Assembly (NCBI GenBank): GCA_029379385.1
Contig: CM055607.1
Coordinates: 7,378,001 to 7,442,000, forward strand
DNA length: 64,000 nucleotides
Direction of reading: 5' to 3'
DNA from: Quillaja saponaria
Lineage: Eukaryota > Streptophyta > Magnoliopsida > Fabales > Quillajaceae
The notes under the pieces were generated by a model. It searched no databases, was not told the origin of the DNA, and was given only the letters and a program-made list of their open reading frames with translations. Positions 12,040 through 26,200 of this stretch are shown here, piece by piece (position 1 is the first letter of the stretch; every line of letters starts with the position of its first letter). The position numbers were made by a program, and so were the translations under genes.

Positions 12040-13454
12040 TCAAAGTGCTTCTGAAAACCGTAAATCTGCAGGACCAGGACCCAATATCCCTTTCTGTTCG
12101 CTTATCTTTCCCAGCCCAAGTGAAGGTTCTGCATGTCCATTCTTCTCGTCATCTCTCCAGCCAGTTCCCTGCCATTCTCTCTACAAAATCAAAGAAGCAT
12201 GGCAGGCAAATTACATAAAAATCAGATAATGGATGGGAACATTGTTACAGAAGCAATTTAGAAATTATCCACCACAATCTTCAGCTTTTAGAAAAATTGT
12301 GGTTTTCATTTAGTCAGTTCTGGCAAAGTCATTTTAGGGTTCAATTTTATATGAGAACATGCACCATGATAAATAAACAACACTTTCCATTGCTAATATA
12401 AAAAATACTTGCCTCATCTTGATTATAACTTGCATCTTGCATTAAAGGAGTCATCAATGGGGGAGCAATATCTGGATCTGGTTTTTGAAAGATAAATGTG
12501 GTATACAGGCCTGCGCAAGAAAAATGTGAGAAAAGATGTGAAGCTACAAAATAATATGCAGGTCAGGGAAACTTGCAAGAAATGTTATGGAAAAAGAATG
12601 TGATAGATGCATCACCTAGCACATCATATGATCGAGGAAGAAGTCTCCCTCTAAGATCCACAACATTTGGACCACAATTCATCAACATACCTGCAAATTG
12701 TGCTCTTTCAGAGACAACCAGATGAAAGAAAATAATCAGCTTTTCTAACTCAATAAAGCTACTGAAATGTCAAGTAGAGCGAACAGCTAACATTTATTTT
12801 ATCCTTTAACTGCAAATCCATACCTATTGTCGTCATAAAATTCAGTCAAGTTTTGAATCTCTACATACTCAAGACCAGCTTCTCTAGCCAACCTGGGTTA
12901 TAATTCAGATTGTTAGAAGTTAAAATTGTAGGCATGATGAAACAAGTAGAGGCTGATGAACAAACATGTGCACAAAAGAAGAGTAAGACAATGTTATGAC
13001 AGCCACTTAGGGTTGCTTATAATGAGCATAAGATCCCATATTCAAGCACAAGTTAAGTTTTTCATTCTAGCCTGTCCAGTCACTTTTACATAGGAAAAGT
13101 ATATCTTGGTTAATAAGAAATCAACTCAAACTAAAACAAAATGACAACCAGAAAGTTTAGTAACATCAGTATGTGAAATTGATATATAAGTATTATAACT
13201 AAAGCAACAACCAATGGTTACTGCCAATTTTGGATTTTGATGTAAGACAGAAACTTAGTAACCAAAAAAAAAAAAATGAAAAGAAAGAAACCTGATGAAG
13301 CTAGGGAAATGAACCAAGCAATGGGTTTCAGCTGACACGTCACTGGCAAATTTCAGCTGGTATTTCTTTCCAAATAATGGGAACCTAGATACAGCACATC
13401 CAAATGTTAAAATTTGAAAACTTTCATCAACCCCCCCCCCCCCCCCCCCCCCCA

Positions 13455-13488
<34 letters not shown>

Positions 13489-15610
13489 AAGCAAACTCGC
13501 AATTGACCAAGAATTTTTTTCGTACTTTTCTTCCTCAACTTCAAAATTGATTATGTAACTCTCTGACCGAATACAATTGGGGACAATGTTGGGCTTCATG
13601 CTGCTGCTTTTGTTATGATATGCTTCAACATTCTTTTGGTACTTTGCCCTGTATGGCCATTCATTACATTGATCAGAAAACAGAAGTGAAACCTCAGGCT
13701 CAAACAAGTATTTAAAGGATAAAACCTATCCAGATATAGAGACAATTAGCACCAAAACAGCAACGTAGTACTAGTACCACAAACTTTTTCTAAATAAAAT
13801 TTACTGTAAATTTCCAATAGAATTTAGAAAGAATAGATTGAAACATCACTGTGAGGATGCAATGCAACTAAATCAACAAAATTAGGCCCTTGACAATCAC
13901 ATTTCCCATACCATATGGTAGATGAGTCAGGAGTAATACCAAAAAAGTAACCCCCCGGTTTCAGCAATGATGACACATTATGTAGAAGTCTCCGTGCTTT
14001 GTCCTCATTCTCAAAACACAACTGCATTGAAAGAAGTCTTTAGTAAGAGCATTGGGGAAATCTAAGAGGAAGCCATTAAAAAGTTGTAAAAAAAAAAAAA
14101 AAACTATAAACCAATATGACACCAGAAAATACTGTCAAGCACTAAGCTATCCTGTTACTAAGAATCTGAAAGTTCAACATGAACAATATAACCAATAAAA
14201 TAAAGGGGAATAGAAGATAATAATGAAGCAGATGTGGGACCTGTAAATGCTGCAAGCAGCAAACAAAATCAGCTGTATTGCTCTTCTCCTGCAAATGTAT
14301 ATCCATATTTTCCTGTCAAAGGAAAGCTAAAAAGTAAGAAGGAGGAAAACGAAACTGTCAGACAAACTATCAAAATCAGTAAGGAGGAAAAAAATAAGAG
14401 AGAAAAAAGAACAGGCACACTTCATAATGCAGCTCAGGATATCAAAAAAGTATACGAACAATAAGAATGATAATAGAAATAACATTAATAATGATGAAGA
14501 TGTCCTACAACTTTGTGCCATTGCATACTATTCAAGTAAAAGAAGATTATTCTTTTTCCCCAACCAAAACCTTTCTAGAGAACAAGACTAAACCTTACAT
14601 AGCAAACAGAACACTTGACCATAGCAAAAGTGTTTTCAATTGAAAGAAGTATCCATCTCCAATGGTTGAATGCCAAAGCTTAAAAGAATTTAGGCTCTAC
14701 TGCTATTTGTAATTTTCACGGACAATGACCTAGAAAATGACTTCCTGTTCTTAAAGGTAAATGTCATTTCCCAAAATAAGCTCCAACCTTTCTATACTCC
14801 CATCCTCCAACACCAACCACCTCCTGTTAGTCCTCAACCACCTCTTCGTGATTGCCTTCAGCCAGCCATCTCTTTGCAGTTGCCAGTCACTTGCCATGTA
14901 TCAAAGATTATCAAATGCTGCCATACCAACTAACTACCCCAAAAGTTGTCAATAATCCCAATTGTTATCCTCCAAGCTATGGTGTTTGAATCCTTCGACC
15001 AACTTATGTGCATAAAGAACAGAAAATCTATGAGAAGTGGTGATTCTCAAGAATCTTCTTTGTAAATCATTTAGGAGCTCATAATTTAATTTGATTTATG
15101 CAAAAGTTATTAGCGAATGAAAACAATATAAGTAGCAGAAATAGTCACCGTGCAGGGGTCGACCTCAAAGAATTCAGCAGTGTAAGCTTTCCTCTGGCTC
15201 TCCCAGGCTTCTCGTGTTTGACTTATTCCAGAAGATGAAACATCTGTGACAAAAACTCTACCTTTATCACACTAAAGTACCAGCAATCCCCCAAGAAAAT
15301 CCCAGAACCACAAACATGAATAAAAATCCGAACTTGATACCAATTCCAATATAATGATTAATTTGGGATTCGTCCCACTTCTCTGCATCTGCTCCTCCTC
15401 CACAATATAAGTCACACACCTTCACCAAACCAGAAAAACCACAAAATATGAATATAATTATATATATATATATGCGAATGAGAGAGGAAGGTGGGTTAGG
15501 GTGAATACTGTAGCATATGGGTGGGCAAAGATCTTGATGAGGGCCATTTTAGCAAACTCGTAGAGACGATGGTGAGTTGATTCGGTTCTCGGACACGCGA
15601 GTTGACTCAT
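12040..15610 (-). CDS. mRNA cap guanine-N7 methyltransferase 2-like protein
   Basis: Predicted to transfer methyl from S-adenosylmethionine to the N7 of the mRNA cap guanine. Eleven exons (minus order): 15610-15509, 15419-15341, 15243-15149, 14312-14241, 14021-13912, 13648-13526, 13384-13292, 12892-12824, 12704-12616, 12510-12413, 12180-12040. They join in frame to 356 residues, near the length of the Arabidopsis At3g52210 product. Landmarks are HHRLYEFAKMALIKIFAH near the start, the SAM-binding DLYCGGGADAEKW (residues 37-49), LLKPGGYFFGITPDSSTIW, EEEKFPLFGKKYQLKF, and the C-terminal GILGPGPADLRFSEAL. The start is the first ATG in frame. The intron after exon 10 begins with GC (GAG/gcaagt), a GC-AG intron. 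Intron 6 has a poly-C/CA/poly-A run. Intact by sequence. Catalytic activity of this plant paralogue is assumed from family. Confidence 0.9.
13431..13490. repeat. Compound simple repeat (C)n(AC)n(A)n
   Basis: A run of 23 C is followed by alternating AC and then a long A run, in intron 6 of the cap methyltransferase gene. Run lengths of this kind are prone to assembly error. Confidence 0.9.
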
Positions 15611-16225
15611 TGTGGTCTGCGATACTGATCAATAAGAGGAGGGTTTCAACTTTCAAACTGCCATGCGTAATGCCTTCCCCTTTTGAGTGGATTGGTGTGG
15701 TGCCTCTTGAAGTGTACATATTTTATTTTTTTTCTTCTCCTTTTATTTTTTTTAATTTAAAAAATAAAAAGTAAGAAAAAAGATGAAAAATAAAACACAA
15801 ATTAGAATAGAGATCATGAGTGGAATTTCAAATAGATAATATTTTCGTCTTTTTTTACAAAAATTCACTTTGCATTTCTCCTTTATTTATATATTCTTTT
15901 TCTTATTTTTAAATTTATTTAAAGATAAAATGTAAGAGAAATATATAATGAGCCATGGGTGGAATTTCAAATATATTAGTATTATATATCACTCTTTATT
16001 TATATTATTTAGTCCAAACTATTTTAATTCGTTTGGACCTTTTTCAGAAGTAAAAAATTTCACCAAAAAAATTAATATATATCCAATGAATAATGCTATA
16101 CTGCAAAGCCCTTATGAGCCTTCATCTGCTACATTATCCCGTGAATTCAATATAGAGTACAGTTGAGATGGCTATATCTTTGTTCTTAGTGTAATGTATT
16201 GCTGTTAATCAGTACATATCTTTTT

Positions 16226-16347
16226 TTGTGCACACAATAAAAGTGAATATAGTTTTAAAAGAGAAAATATTATTCATTTTTATTCTTTGTGCACACAATA
16301 AAAGTGAATATAGTTTTAAAAGAAAAAATTTTATTCATTTTTATTCT
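16226..16347. repeat. Tandem duplication, unit 61 bp
   Basis: Two adjacent near-identical copies start at 16226 and 16287; both contain GTGCACACAATAAAAGTGAA and then TATAGTTTTAAAAGA. The few differences lie in the A/T run near each unit end. Confidence 0.85.
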
Positions 16348-16439
16348 CTTTGACGCTAGAACTTAGCCACTTGACATGATATCAAACTTTTAAGCCTTCT
16401 CCTATCTCAAATTGTAGGTTTATTCATATGTAATGTCAG

Positions 16440-16810
16440 GAAACTATAATCAAATACTTTTAATTAAAGGTAAAATTTAAATCGAATAAATTTAAATATT
16501 GTACTATTCAAATTCGAACACCAATACTCAAATTTAAATACTTATTCGATCTTATTAAATTTAAATTCAAATAAAATTTCAAACATTTGAATTTGAATTA
16601 AATTTCAAATATTCAAATTTAAATTTGAATATTCAAATATTTAGAAATATTTTGATATAAAAATAATATATATATATATATATATTTTTTAATAAAAACA
16701 TATATTATTTCAAATTTAATTCGAATACTAATTCGAATTATTCGTTGAATATCAAATCAGATAATATACTATTCAAATTCGAATATTAAGTAAAATTCAA
16801 ATTCGACCCC
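16440..16810. repeat. AT-rich dispersed repeat with AATTCGAAT words
   Basis: A dense array of short palindromic words (AAATTTAAA, AATTCGAAT, CAAATATTTG) ends in CAAATTCGACCCCTG. Its right half matches the blocks at 30.8-31.4 kb (shared order: GAATAC, ATCAAATCAGATAAT, TATTC, AATTC, then CGAnCCC). The family is not identified; no coding sequence is visible. Confidence 0.5.
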
Positions 16811-17215
16811 TGCTTCTAATGTAGGGCCAGAAATCATATGGTAAAGAATGATATGCTGCAGCCAAATGAATTGATTTATTGATGCTTCAGGTTATTGTGG
16901 TCTGTACACAATTATTCCTACATATCGAAACATAAAAGTGCAGCAAAACTTTGAACCAAATTACATGATAATTTAAGCCTAAAAGCCAAATGATGGTAAC
17001 TCAAGACACTTGAGTACTCGAGGCTAATGACTCATACTAGACCAGCAGTGGTTGTTTACTTAACAAGGCACAACATGTGAAAATTGTTTAGCAATGACTT
17101 CTCAAGGACAAAAATTTAGATGCTCTGAAAAACTTCAACGAAGTTGTAATGGATGTACGCCACCGTGACTGGTCCTCAGAACTCCAATCGAATAATAGGA
17201 GGTTGCTGTGTGTAA

Positions 17216-20200
17216 TTACAAGAGAAGTCTCCGGATATCACTGAAATTTGATTGCAGTGCTGATAAGAATGCACCTGCATAATAGAGAGCATTAAACAAA
17301 TAGCAAGCAGTCAAAAGGTAATAAATTATAGTGATTTTTCACAAAAAAAGAATTGTACTGCAGTCCAACACATTAACCACCATATAAGAATAACAAATTA
17401 CGAAGACATAAGCAAAGCATATATTCATTCATATGTTTCCATCTACTGTACTGTAGTCCTGTTATAGTTTCTCTTAGTTTGCAAATTGACTGTTGCATCA
17501 TGTCGCATAGAAGAAAGCACAGTAACCACCAAAAGCAGAGAATAATAATAAATATTCTTTATATTATAGTAGTGACCCTGTTTGGCGATGGCTATCTGAT
17601 TTGCTATGTCACAAATGAGGAGGCTAGAACAAGCGAGCAAACTTGTTACTATTTTCCATTTCTCATCTTACTCAACAAAAAAAGCCATTGGCTTTGAAAG
17701 AATTGGAAACATAAAAGGCTTCGGTTCCAGCACTGGTATAAAACATCCTAATTCCAATTACAAAAGATACTAATATATATACCTCCAACTTTTCCATCAA
17801 ATACACGATGATCAGCAGATAATGTCAAGTTCATCTCATTGACAACTACTGGACTCTCTGTTCCTGGTAACACACAATATCCATGTCAATTACCTTACTA
17901 CTTTAGCATTAAATATTAAGTGGCATTAGATAATAACAAGAACTATTTACCATCGCTTCCAGTTACAGGTTTGACAACTTTGTTGCCTCTACCTACAGCA
18001 AGAATGCATGCCTGCAACATATGACAATGTAAAGCATTAAAGATAATTAAAAGGGATATTTCATGGTCTATTAGTTCTCCGGTTTGAATATTTTCAGCTT
18101 TCTCTTTTATTGAAGTTTTTTCAGAAAAGGAATCATCCTTATTTTGCCAGAATTTCTATATTTTAGAACGCAGACCATATAAATAAGAGAGTAAAGATGC
18201 TCTGATGTATCTGCAGAGAGAGAAGACCTGTGGGGGGTTTATGATAGCACAAAATTGATCGACAGGAAACATTCCTAAGTTTGAAATGCTGCATGAAGAC
18301 AAAGAAAAAAGACTTAAATTACTCCTTTTGACATGAGAAACTAATACAGGAAACAGCACCACCCTATACAGATAATATGTATCATTCTCACCTAAAAGTT
18401 CCTCCTTGGAACTCATGTGGCATAAGCTTGCCTGACCGTGCCTTCTCAGCTAGTTCTTTAACCTGGAGTAGTGATATCGTCAAAACATCAAGCAGGATTT
18501 AAAGATATATACATAATCACTTTACTTTCCAAATATTTTAGTTTTCCTATAATAATAAATAGTTGGAATCCTAGTTTCTTATTTGATTAACGACTATTTT
18601 TTATATAAGTAAAGCCAATCATGAGAAAGGTATTAAAATTCATTTTGAGGTACCATTTCAATAAGTCTGGAAATGGAAACAAATCATGAAACACTGGCAT
18701 GGAAACAGTAAATTACTTGGAAAAGCATGAAAACATAAATAAAACACATATATATAGTAATTATAACTATCTAACATGATTGATTTAGTACATCAAAATG
18801 CTCATAAATACATACCAAAGTAAAAAATTTAACGAAGACATACAAATTACAGAAAATTATCAAATTACAATGACATCCAACACTAACAAATCAAAGCTAA
18901 CCCTAGTTTTATTCATTAGAAAGCATTTGCATAATATATAAAAACTACATAATATATATAATTTATGTTTTAAAAAAATTACACAAAACAAGAACTTTCA
19001 TTAAGAAGAAATTTATGTTATTTAGTGTTTTTTAACAAAGTATATTGAAAATTAATAATGAAAAAAAAAATTACTTGCATGAGAAAATATTCTCTTTTAT
19101 TATTAAGATAAGACTCATTTTTACTTTTTTGCTACATTAAATTTGATGGGTAAGTTATTTTATTATTATTATTTGTTAATTGGGTAAGTTATTCTTCTTT
19201 TTTTTGTTAGTGACAGGCCTTTTAAAATAAGAAAGTATTGGGCCAGCCATATAGGCCCAGACAGAAAGCAAAAGAAAAAAAAAAGAGCAAAAGTTACTTA
19301 AAGAAACACAACCGTTTAGAGTCATCTTCTCCACCAAGACGCAAGGGCACGAAGAGGTGGAAGAGCAGATCAGATCTGCATAGCCTGGTATGCCATTGTC
19401 CATCAGATTTTCATAAATGCCAGTCAAAATCAGCCTTTGTTAGTCGAATCAGAGTTGGTATCGAAAGGTTTCAATTCGAAAATGTGGAAACAACGTCGTT
19501 TCCACATAAACTACATGATTTCATTTCTGATGATGTGTTTCACTTTGGTCAGTGTGGAAACCGAAAATATGTTTCGCCCGTGTCGGGTGAATTTTAGTAA
19601 ACAAGATGATATAGGCTCAAAACAATACAAGCAAAGAACAGAGGGTTCAAAATGAAATTGTAAAACTGGAAATCTAAGCAAATTAACTATAAAGTACCTC
19701 CGAGGATATTGAAGATATGGTTTTCTGATCTGCATTTCTCACAATTGGAGTCAGCAAGCCCTGAAACCATTTTAAAATGTTGATTGCTAAATAGATTTGA
19801 TAAAGAAGATAGCAGGAATAATAGTAAAAATTGTTGTTGGTGCTACTAATACTAGTACCAGTACTGTTACTGTCATTGTAACCCCATTTATTACCTTTTC
19901 AGTAGCCACCGCAATTGATATGTCAACAGAATCACATAAGATGACTTCACCTTTCTGAGCATCCCAGTAAGCTGCCAATTAGTGAAGTTTCAAATTCAGG
20001 AACGGAACCTTCGACAACAATGTCAGTCCTATAATTTTGAATCCTTCCATCCACTTTGCCATGGATGGAGTTACAAGTTGGACATGTGGCTAAAATACAA
20101 GGATGGCATGACACACTCGCAGACATATGGAGTTGATATTGTTTATATTTAAGGAACATGCATGGACTAACTAAAACAAGTATAATGGCCTGCCACATAT

Positions 20201-23200
20201 TTGACATACATTCTATGAAGACTGGGACTTGCTGGTTTAAATTAGAAATGCATGTACCAGATCGAACAATTAATCATGTGTGACTAGCAAATGCATACTT
20301 CAAACCTACATTGGAAAAATTCGAAAAACAAAAAACGCATTAAGGGTTTTTCTAATATGTGCCCTTAGAGCACTTATTAAGGTAATATATATAGCAACTT
20401 TGTAGCATTTAATGCAGTGGTTGAACATAATAGAAATGAAGATTACAGTAAAATACCAACGGCATGAATTTAGAATAGAAGCATGTTGTATTTGACAAGA
20501 AATTCAACACATTGGAATCTTCCACGTCATTTCTGTTCCACCGTTTAACATCTTTACTTTCACAGTTCCATCCACTCCCTCTTCTTGATATATCATTCAC
20601 TGTAACTTCTATTCAATTTTTTCTTGCTTCACCGCTTATATACTCTATGGTTTTCCTACTTGTTGATTCTCACTCTTCTGCAAACCAAAGGGTTGTACCT
20701 TCATCGAATATGAGCTTAAACCATCCACAACAATTATACCTCGTTATCATCAATTTCTTTGAATGAAAATTCTAATCCTAAGACCTATCTTTTGTCATAT
20801 GACCATCCATTGTGTGTCTCGCCCTCTCACACACCATATCATTAAGCATAAAAGAACGTATGTAGAACAACATCAACGTATCACTTTAGTGGTATTCTCA
20901 GGTCACTTAAAAGTCAATATGTACTTTCTCTGTTTCAGGTAGCCCTGAGCTTAAGTTATACTAGTTGATCACAAAACTTAGTTAATTGAAAAAGGGAAAT
21001 AGTATTGATTAATGGACTGATATCAAAAGGAAGGTAGTGGCCTGAACAGGAAACAGAATAAGATTTTGTAAGAATTAACATTGACCCAAGAACAAGATGA
21101 AAACTTGATCCCAAATAACTGATCTCAGATATTGAAATCCTTCATATGGATTCACTTTTGCCATTCACTCCTATAATTAATCACACTGTTGGTCCTCCTC
21201 CTATTTCGCCTACTTGAACCTTCATGCTCTCTGCAGTAAGGCATTCGCAACTTCACAGTACTGTGCAAAGTTCAAACCATCTTAGATGATTGAAGCCACC
21301 CCTACCTTATCCTATCTTTCCTTGTTATTACATATTAGCTTAACATTCTCATCTCCCCAGTAATAATTTTTTTGGATATGTCCGCTTGATTTGACAGTGC
21401 AGTATGGCTATTGCACCAAACATATCTCATTCAGAAATACACATGCACAGAGAAAGTATTGGAACTTATGTTAAAGAAGGTTTGGTTATCACTGGACAAG
21501 TATCCAGTAGTAAATATTAATTGGCAAGGAGAATATGTTCCGTAAACACCCCCAGGCGGAAAAAAAGGAAGATAAAAGAGAATAATGCATAAATCATTAG
21601 TAATGTATGGATAGTAGTAGAACAGACAATTACTTACCATTTGCTTCTGGTACGTTTCTCAGTGCAGCAGCTACGACTTTGATAATAATGTCATTCACTG
21701 AAACTTTAACATCATACTGCTCTGCAATTGAAAAAGAAAAGAAAAACAACGATAAACCACAACACAAACATGCTAATTATCATGTCTGGGACAAATCAGA
21801 GTCCATACCTTTAAGATCCTTTCTGAGGGAAAGAAGGGGATCCAGTATAACATCTGATAAATACCATTGAAAAATTGGATATAGATTAGTCAGCATGTGA
21901 AAATCTAGATTGGTTGGCAATAATATACAGAGACTATTAGAGACTTCGAACCTGATGATAAATATATATGTGGGATAGTTTGTTTTGATTCCAGTAACCT
22001 CTTCGCAATCACCTGCAAAACAATAATAGATATTGCAAATTATGGATGTATTACTATTATTTAGTGATCTATATTTGTTTTAAACCTGCGTATGTGTTGC
22101 CAACATGGAAATTACCGTGTACTATACTTTGTTGTTAAAACCAACAACTTTTCAAATAGCAATGCATGCATGAATGGATGTTCAATCCCCTTTACTTTTA
22201 AGTTCTCTTTTTCTTTCTCCTTACTACTATTTACTTTGGTTGGAGGCAAGAATTATCAGGAAGTGCGTATTTTTTCCTTTTATAGTATACAGACATATCA
22301 AATAAGCTTGTTAGTTGTTACCCATGAGAAGACCATAGTTAAACAGATTTGTTGTTTAAATGTACAGGTGCAAGTTAAATCCCAAAACATAAACATAAAG
22401 AAGAAATGGAATACAAGATTTAAGTTCTTCACTTCTCAACCTCCATCACAAAGCAAAAAAAAAAAAGGGAAAAAGACCCCACATCTGGATCAATAAATTA
22501 GGGCACGCAAGCAGCCCCAGCTCCTTAATCTCTGATTCCTTGCCAATCCACCAGACCACCACAGCTAAGGGCTGAGGATTGAGGTCACTTATCAGTTCAT
22601 AGAGGCAATGTTAATGCATGTTCCATAGGTACCCTGTACGTATTCCCAGTCCCACCAGCATCTTGTCATGTCAATGCAGGTACTCTCAAGTCATATGCCG
22701 AGTCCAAGCAACAAAAAACTTATTATGATAAAGCGCTCATTGAATACACATATATAATAGGTACATCAGGAATTAAGCATGTCAGAGATTAGGTAAACAT
22801 ACATTTTAATGTACCATATATTCATGTGTTCAAGAATCAAACAAAGATTAAGTTATGAGCAGTATAAATTACTAAAAAAAAACAATGGTCACATATAAGG
22901 CTTGGATCGATGCGAATGGAAGAAAATGATTCATACAGTAGACCCTAACTAGTTTGGGATTTAAGGCTTAGTTGAGTTGAGTAGTCACATATAACTAAGA
23001 GACAAAGTATCAAAAATCCTACCTTGCGGATTTGACTATTAGGCAAATCTTCAAAAGCATCTGACTGCTTGAAGTGAGAACTTGATTCTTGTGATGCAGG
23101 AGAAGATTGTACACTACTTCGAGATGATGGTGGTGTCTTCTCCTTAGATGAAGCAGGTTTTGAAGATATTTTGCCTGACTTAATCGCTGCTAGAACATCC

Positions 23201-26200
23201 CCTTTCAGCAGGGTACCATGAAAACCTGATGCTTTTAATGTTGATGTATCCAGTCCATACTCTGCAATTAACAATTTCGCAGATGGACTGATCCTTGCAA
23301 TACTGGATTTATGTGCCCTAACTTCGCCTTCAGTGTCATGCTGGGTTGTCTTTTCCTGTTGGCTTGAACTTAAGGTTACAGAATTCTTTACAGCTTCAAT
23401 ATCATTTGAATCTTCAACCTTGCCACATAGTAAGGATCATGCTCATTGTCATATAACATAAGTGACAGCAACTCTTGTTGATTTTCTATAAATAAAAGGG
23501 TATTGATTTGATAAATCAACCATGCAAATAGATATTAATGCAATAAGATCCTTAACTCCTATTTCAGGATTCAAAGAAGAAGTAAACCTCAGACCTCATT
23601 AATTTCCACCTTACATAATCCACATTACCATGACATAATGATTTAGCTGCAAATTGCTCGTCATTGAAGTCCAGAAGGAAGACAAAATTATACAAGCATT
23701 GTTATACTTACTGTTATAGCTATAGGTTGCCCTACAGCCACATCCTTTGAACCTTCAGGTACTAGTATCTTAGCCAAGTACCTACAGCACAAATTTCATC
23801 AAAAAAAGGCTTAGATCAAAAGTTAAGGATAACTTATAGGAAACCATTACAGCATAACGATTAGATTTGCAGTGCAAGACCTCCAACTGCAACCCGAAGT
23901 TAGGTACAGGGAAAGACATTACATTCTACCACATAAGCTAGGGGAAGATATAATGCATATGAACAACTCCAGTCTACATCCAGCTTAGATTCTGTGGACC
24001 TTTAATTATTGCCTATATAGACATCAAAGAAAGCATATAACAAGAAGATATCTATTACAAGTCATAAATATTAATATCCATGTTCATGATTCACATCTCT
24101 ACATGGCCAAGGTCACTTTCTTTCATTTTACTAAATTGAGCAGCAATAGCTTGGCGCATTTGGATCAGGTTCTGACACATGATCATCAACAGAAAAAGTA
24201 TTTGGCATAGTGTGAAGAAAGACTTACGTGTCATTGTCATATTGAGCATTAGTCAAACTGTTTGTCTATAATAAAAATATTTACTATAGGGACAAACTCT
24301 TACCCCTCTTCAAGAGTTTCAAATTCAAGAGTAGCTTTGTCTGTCTCTATCTCACATATTACATCTCCCACTTCTATCTGTTAGATTAAGTAAATGGTTA
24401 GGAGAAGTTCAGAATAAAGCCTCCTTCATAAGAGGAGTGTTCACAAATGAGATTGTCAATCATAACCATATAAAACATAACTAACCTTGTCCCCTTCTTT
24501 CTTTCTCCATTTAGCAATATTTCCTTGGTTCTGTGCAGAAAAATGAAAAAGCAACCTTAAGCCTTTATATGAGGAAAGAAAAAAAATGATTGTAAGACGA
24601 AGAAGAGGCATCAAAACCTTCTCACCATTGTTGGGGATAATGCTGGCATTTCAAGAAGAACATGAGATGGAAGTTCTGATGTGTTAATCTTAGTAGAAGC
24701 TGAATCTTCTACCCTCTCCTCACTTTTGACATTCTGATCTGTTGGTTTTTCCTCCTTAATCTCAGACCCACTTGCCACATTAGCAGGGATGTTTTTTATA
24801 TCATCTAGATCCTCAACCTAGTGAAGGCCCATGAATTAGTGTTGACAAATAACTTTAATATTCATGCAAATTAGTTAAGAAGCATGAGAACTGCATTTAA
24901 ATGTAACAAAAGCTAAAAAGTAGTTACAGAAACAATAAGAATTGAGTGCAGCCAAAATACTAACATCTAACTAAACTTCTTGACAGGAACCGTAAGAATA
25001 AAGTGTATCCAAAAACATGCCTCTGTCCCAATTTGAATGTCACTTTCAAACAAATAATGAAGTTGATGATAATTCAATGTTTTTCAACAATTAAGTGACA
25101 CTTATCTTGGAATTTGTGTATATAAGGTGAGAAAGGAAACATTGAATTTGAACTGAAAAGGATATTAAATGATTTAATGCTTTTGAATTTAAAATGTGAC
25201 TCACTTTGGCAAAAAGAAAAAAAGCACTCAATATGAGATGGAGAGAGAGAAAAATTCCAACTTCAGTGGGAAACAACAAAATCTCAATGGATAAGAAAAT
25301 CCTATAAAACTCATTTAGAAGTATTCAACGTACAGTCTGCAGTCTAGGAGTACAGCTTAAAAAAAAAAATGTGTTCATTTGTTTAAGAGAAAAGTTTTCC
25401 TCCTTCCAGTTATTTATGTATTTTCTCTACTAAATTCATTCAATTCTCAAAAATAAAAAAGACATAATTTAATTTAACTTCCATGATTCCATAATAATGC
25501 AGCAATCATACCGTTATTGCAATCGCTTGTCCTACCGGCACATCCTTGGAACCTTCAGGTACCAATATCTTGGCCAGAAATCTGCAGAACCCATCCAAAC
25601 ATCAATGTAAGTGCAATATAAGATGCACCAACATAAAACAGGATAGCTTGTGTAGTTCTACGTTCTAAAGACCCTAACTCAGATATATTGTAAACAAAAC
25701 CACAGAAGAGAAAAAAAGGGAAACTGACAACCACATTCGCAATATAAACATTAACCACAAACAATTATGGAAGTATTATCTAAAGTAATATTGTGTGCAT
25801 TGGTAATCCATTCAAACCAGAATAAACAGAATGAGAAAGTAATGTATCACTCCAATAACTAATTTGGATTTTGCATACTGACCTTTTCAAAAGAAAAAGG
25901 AACATAACATAGTTATATATCTTAAATTATCTATCATCAAAAAGTTAAGATGAAAAACAGCATTACCCCTCTTCTTGACTTTCAAATTCAACAGTAGCTT
26001 TGTCAGTCTCAATTTCACAGAGTACATCACCCACTTCAATCTGTTAAGAGTAATCAGTTGTCAGGACACAATAAATTATTTGATAAAATAAACTGAATGT
26101 CCAATATGTAACCCAACGCATCAGGAAACAAAAGGTTGTGATAAGCATAATAAAAGCAAAAACTTTCTGATAACTGACCTTGTCTCCTTCCTTCTTTTTC

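Larger units (their letters stand above)
15620..17215. other. AT-rich intergenic space between the cap methyltransferase 5' end and the E2 gene 3' end
   Basis: No gene is seen. It should hold the cap methyltransferase promoter (just above 15610, near a pyrimidine- and AT-rich stretch) and the 3' UTR of the E2 gene (below 17216). It also contains a 61-bp tandem repeat and a block of AATTCGAAT-type repeats, listed separately. Confidence 0.6.

Noticed and set aside
22092..22496. 134-residue open frame in E2 intron 13
   Set aside because: Intronic, low complexity at both ends, no family match.
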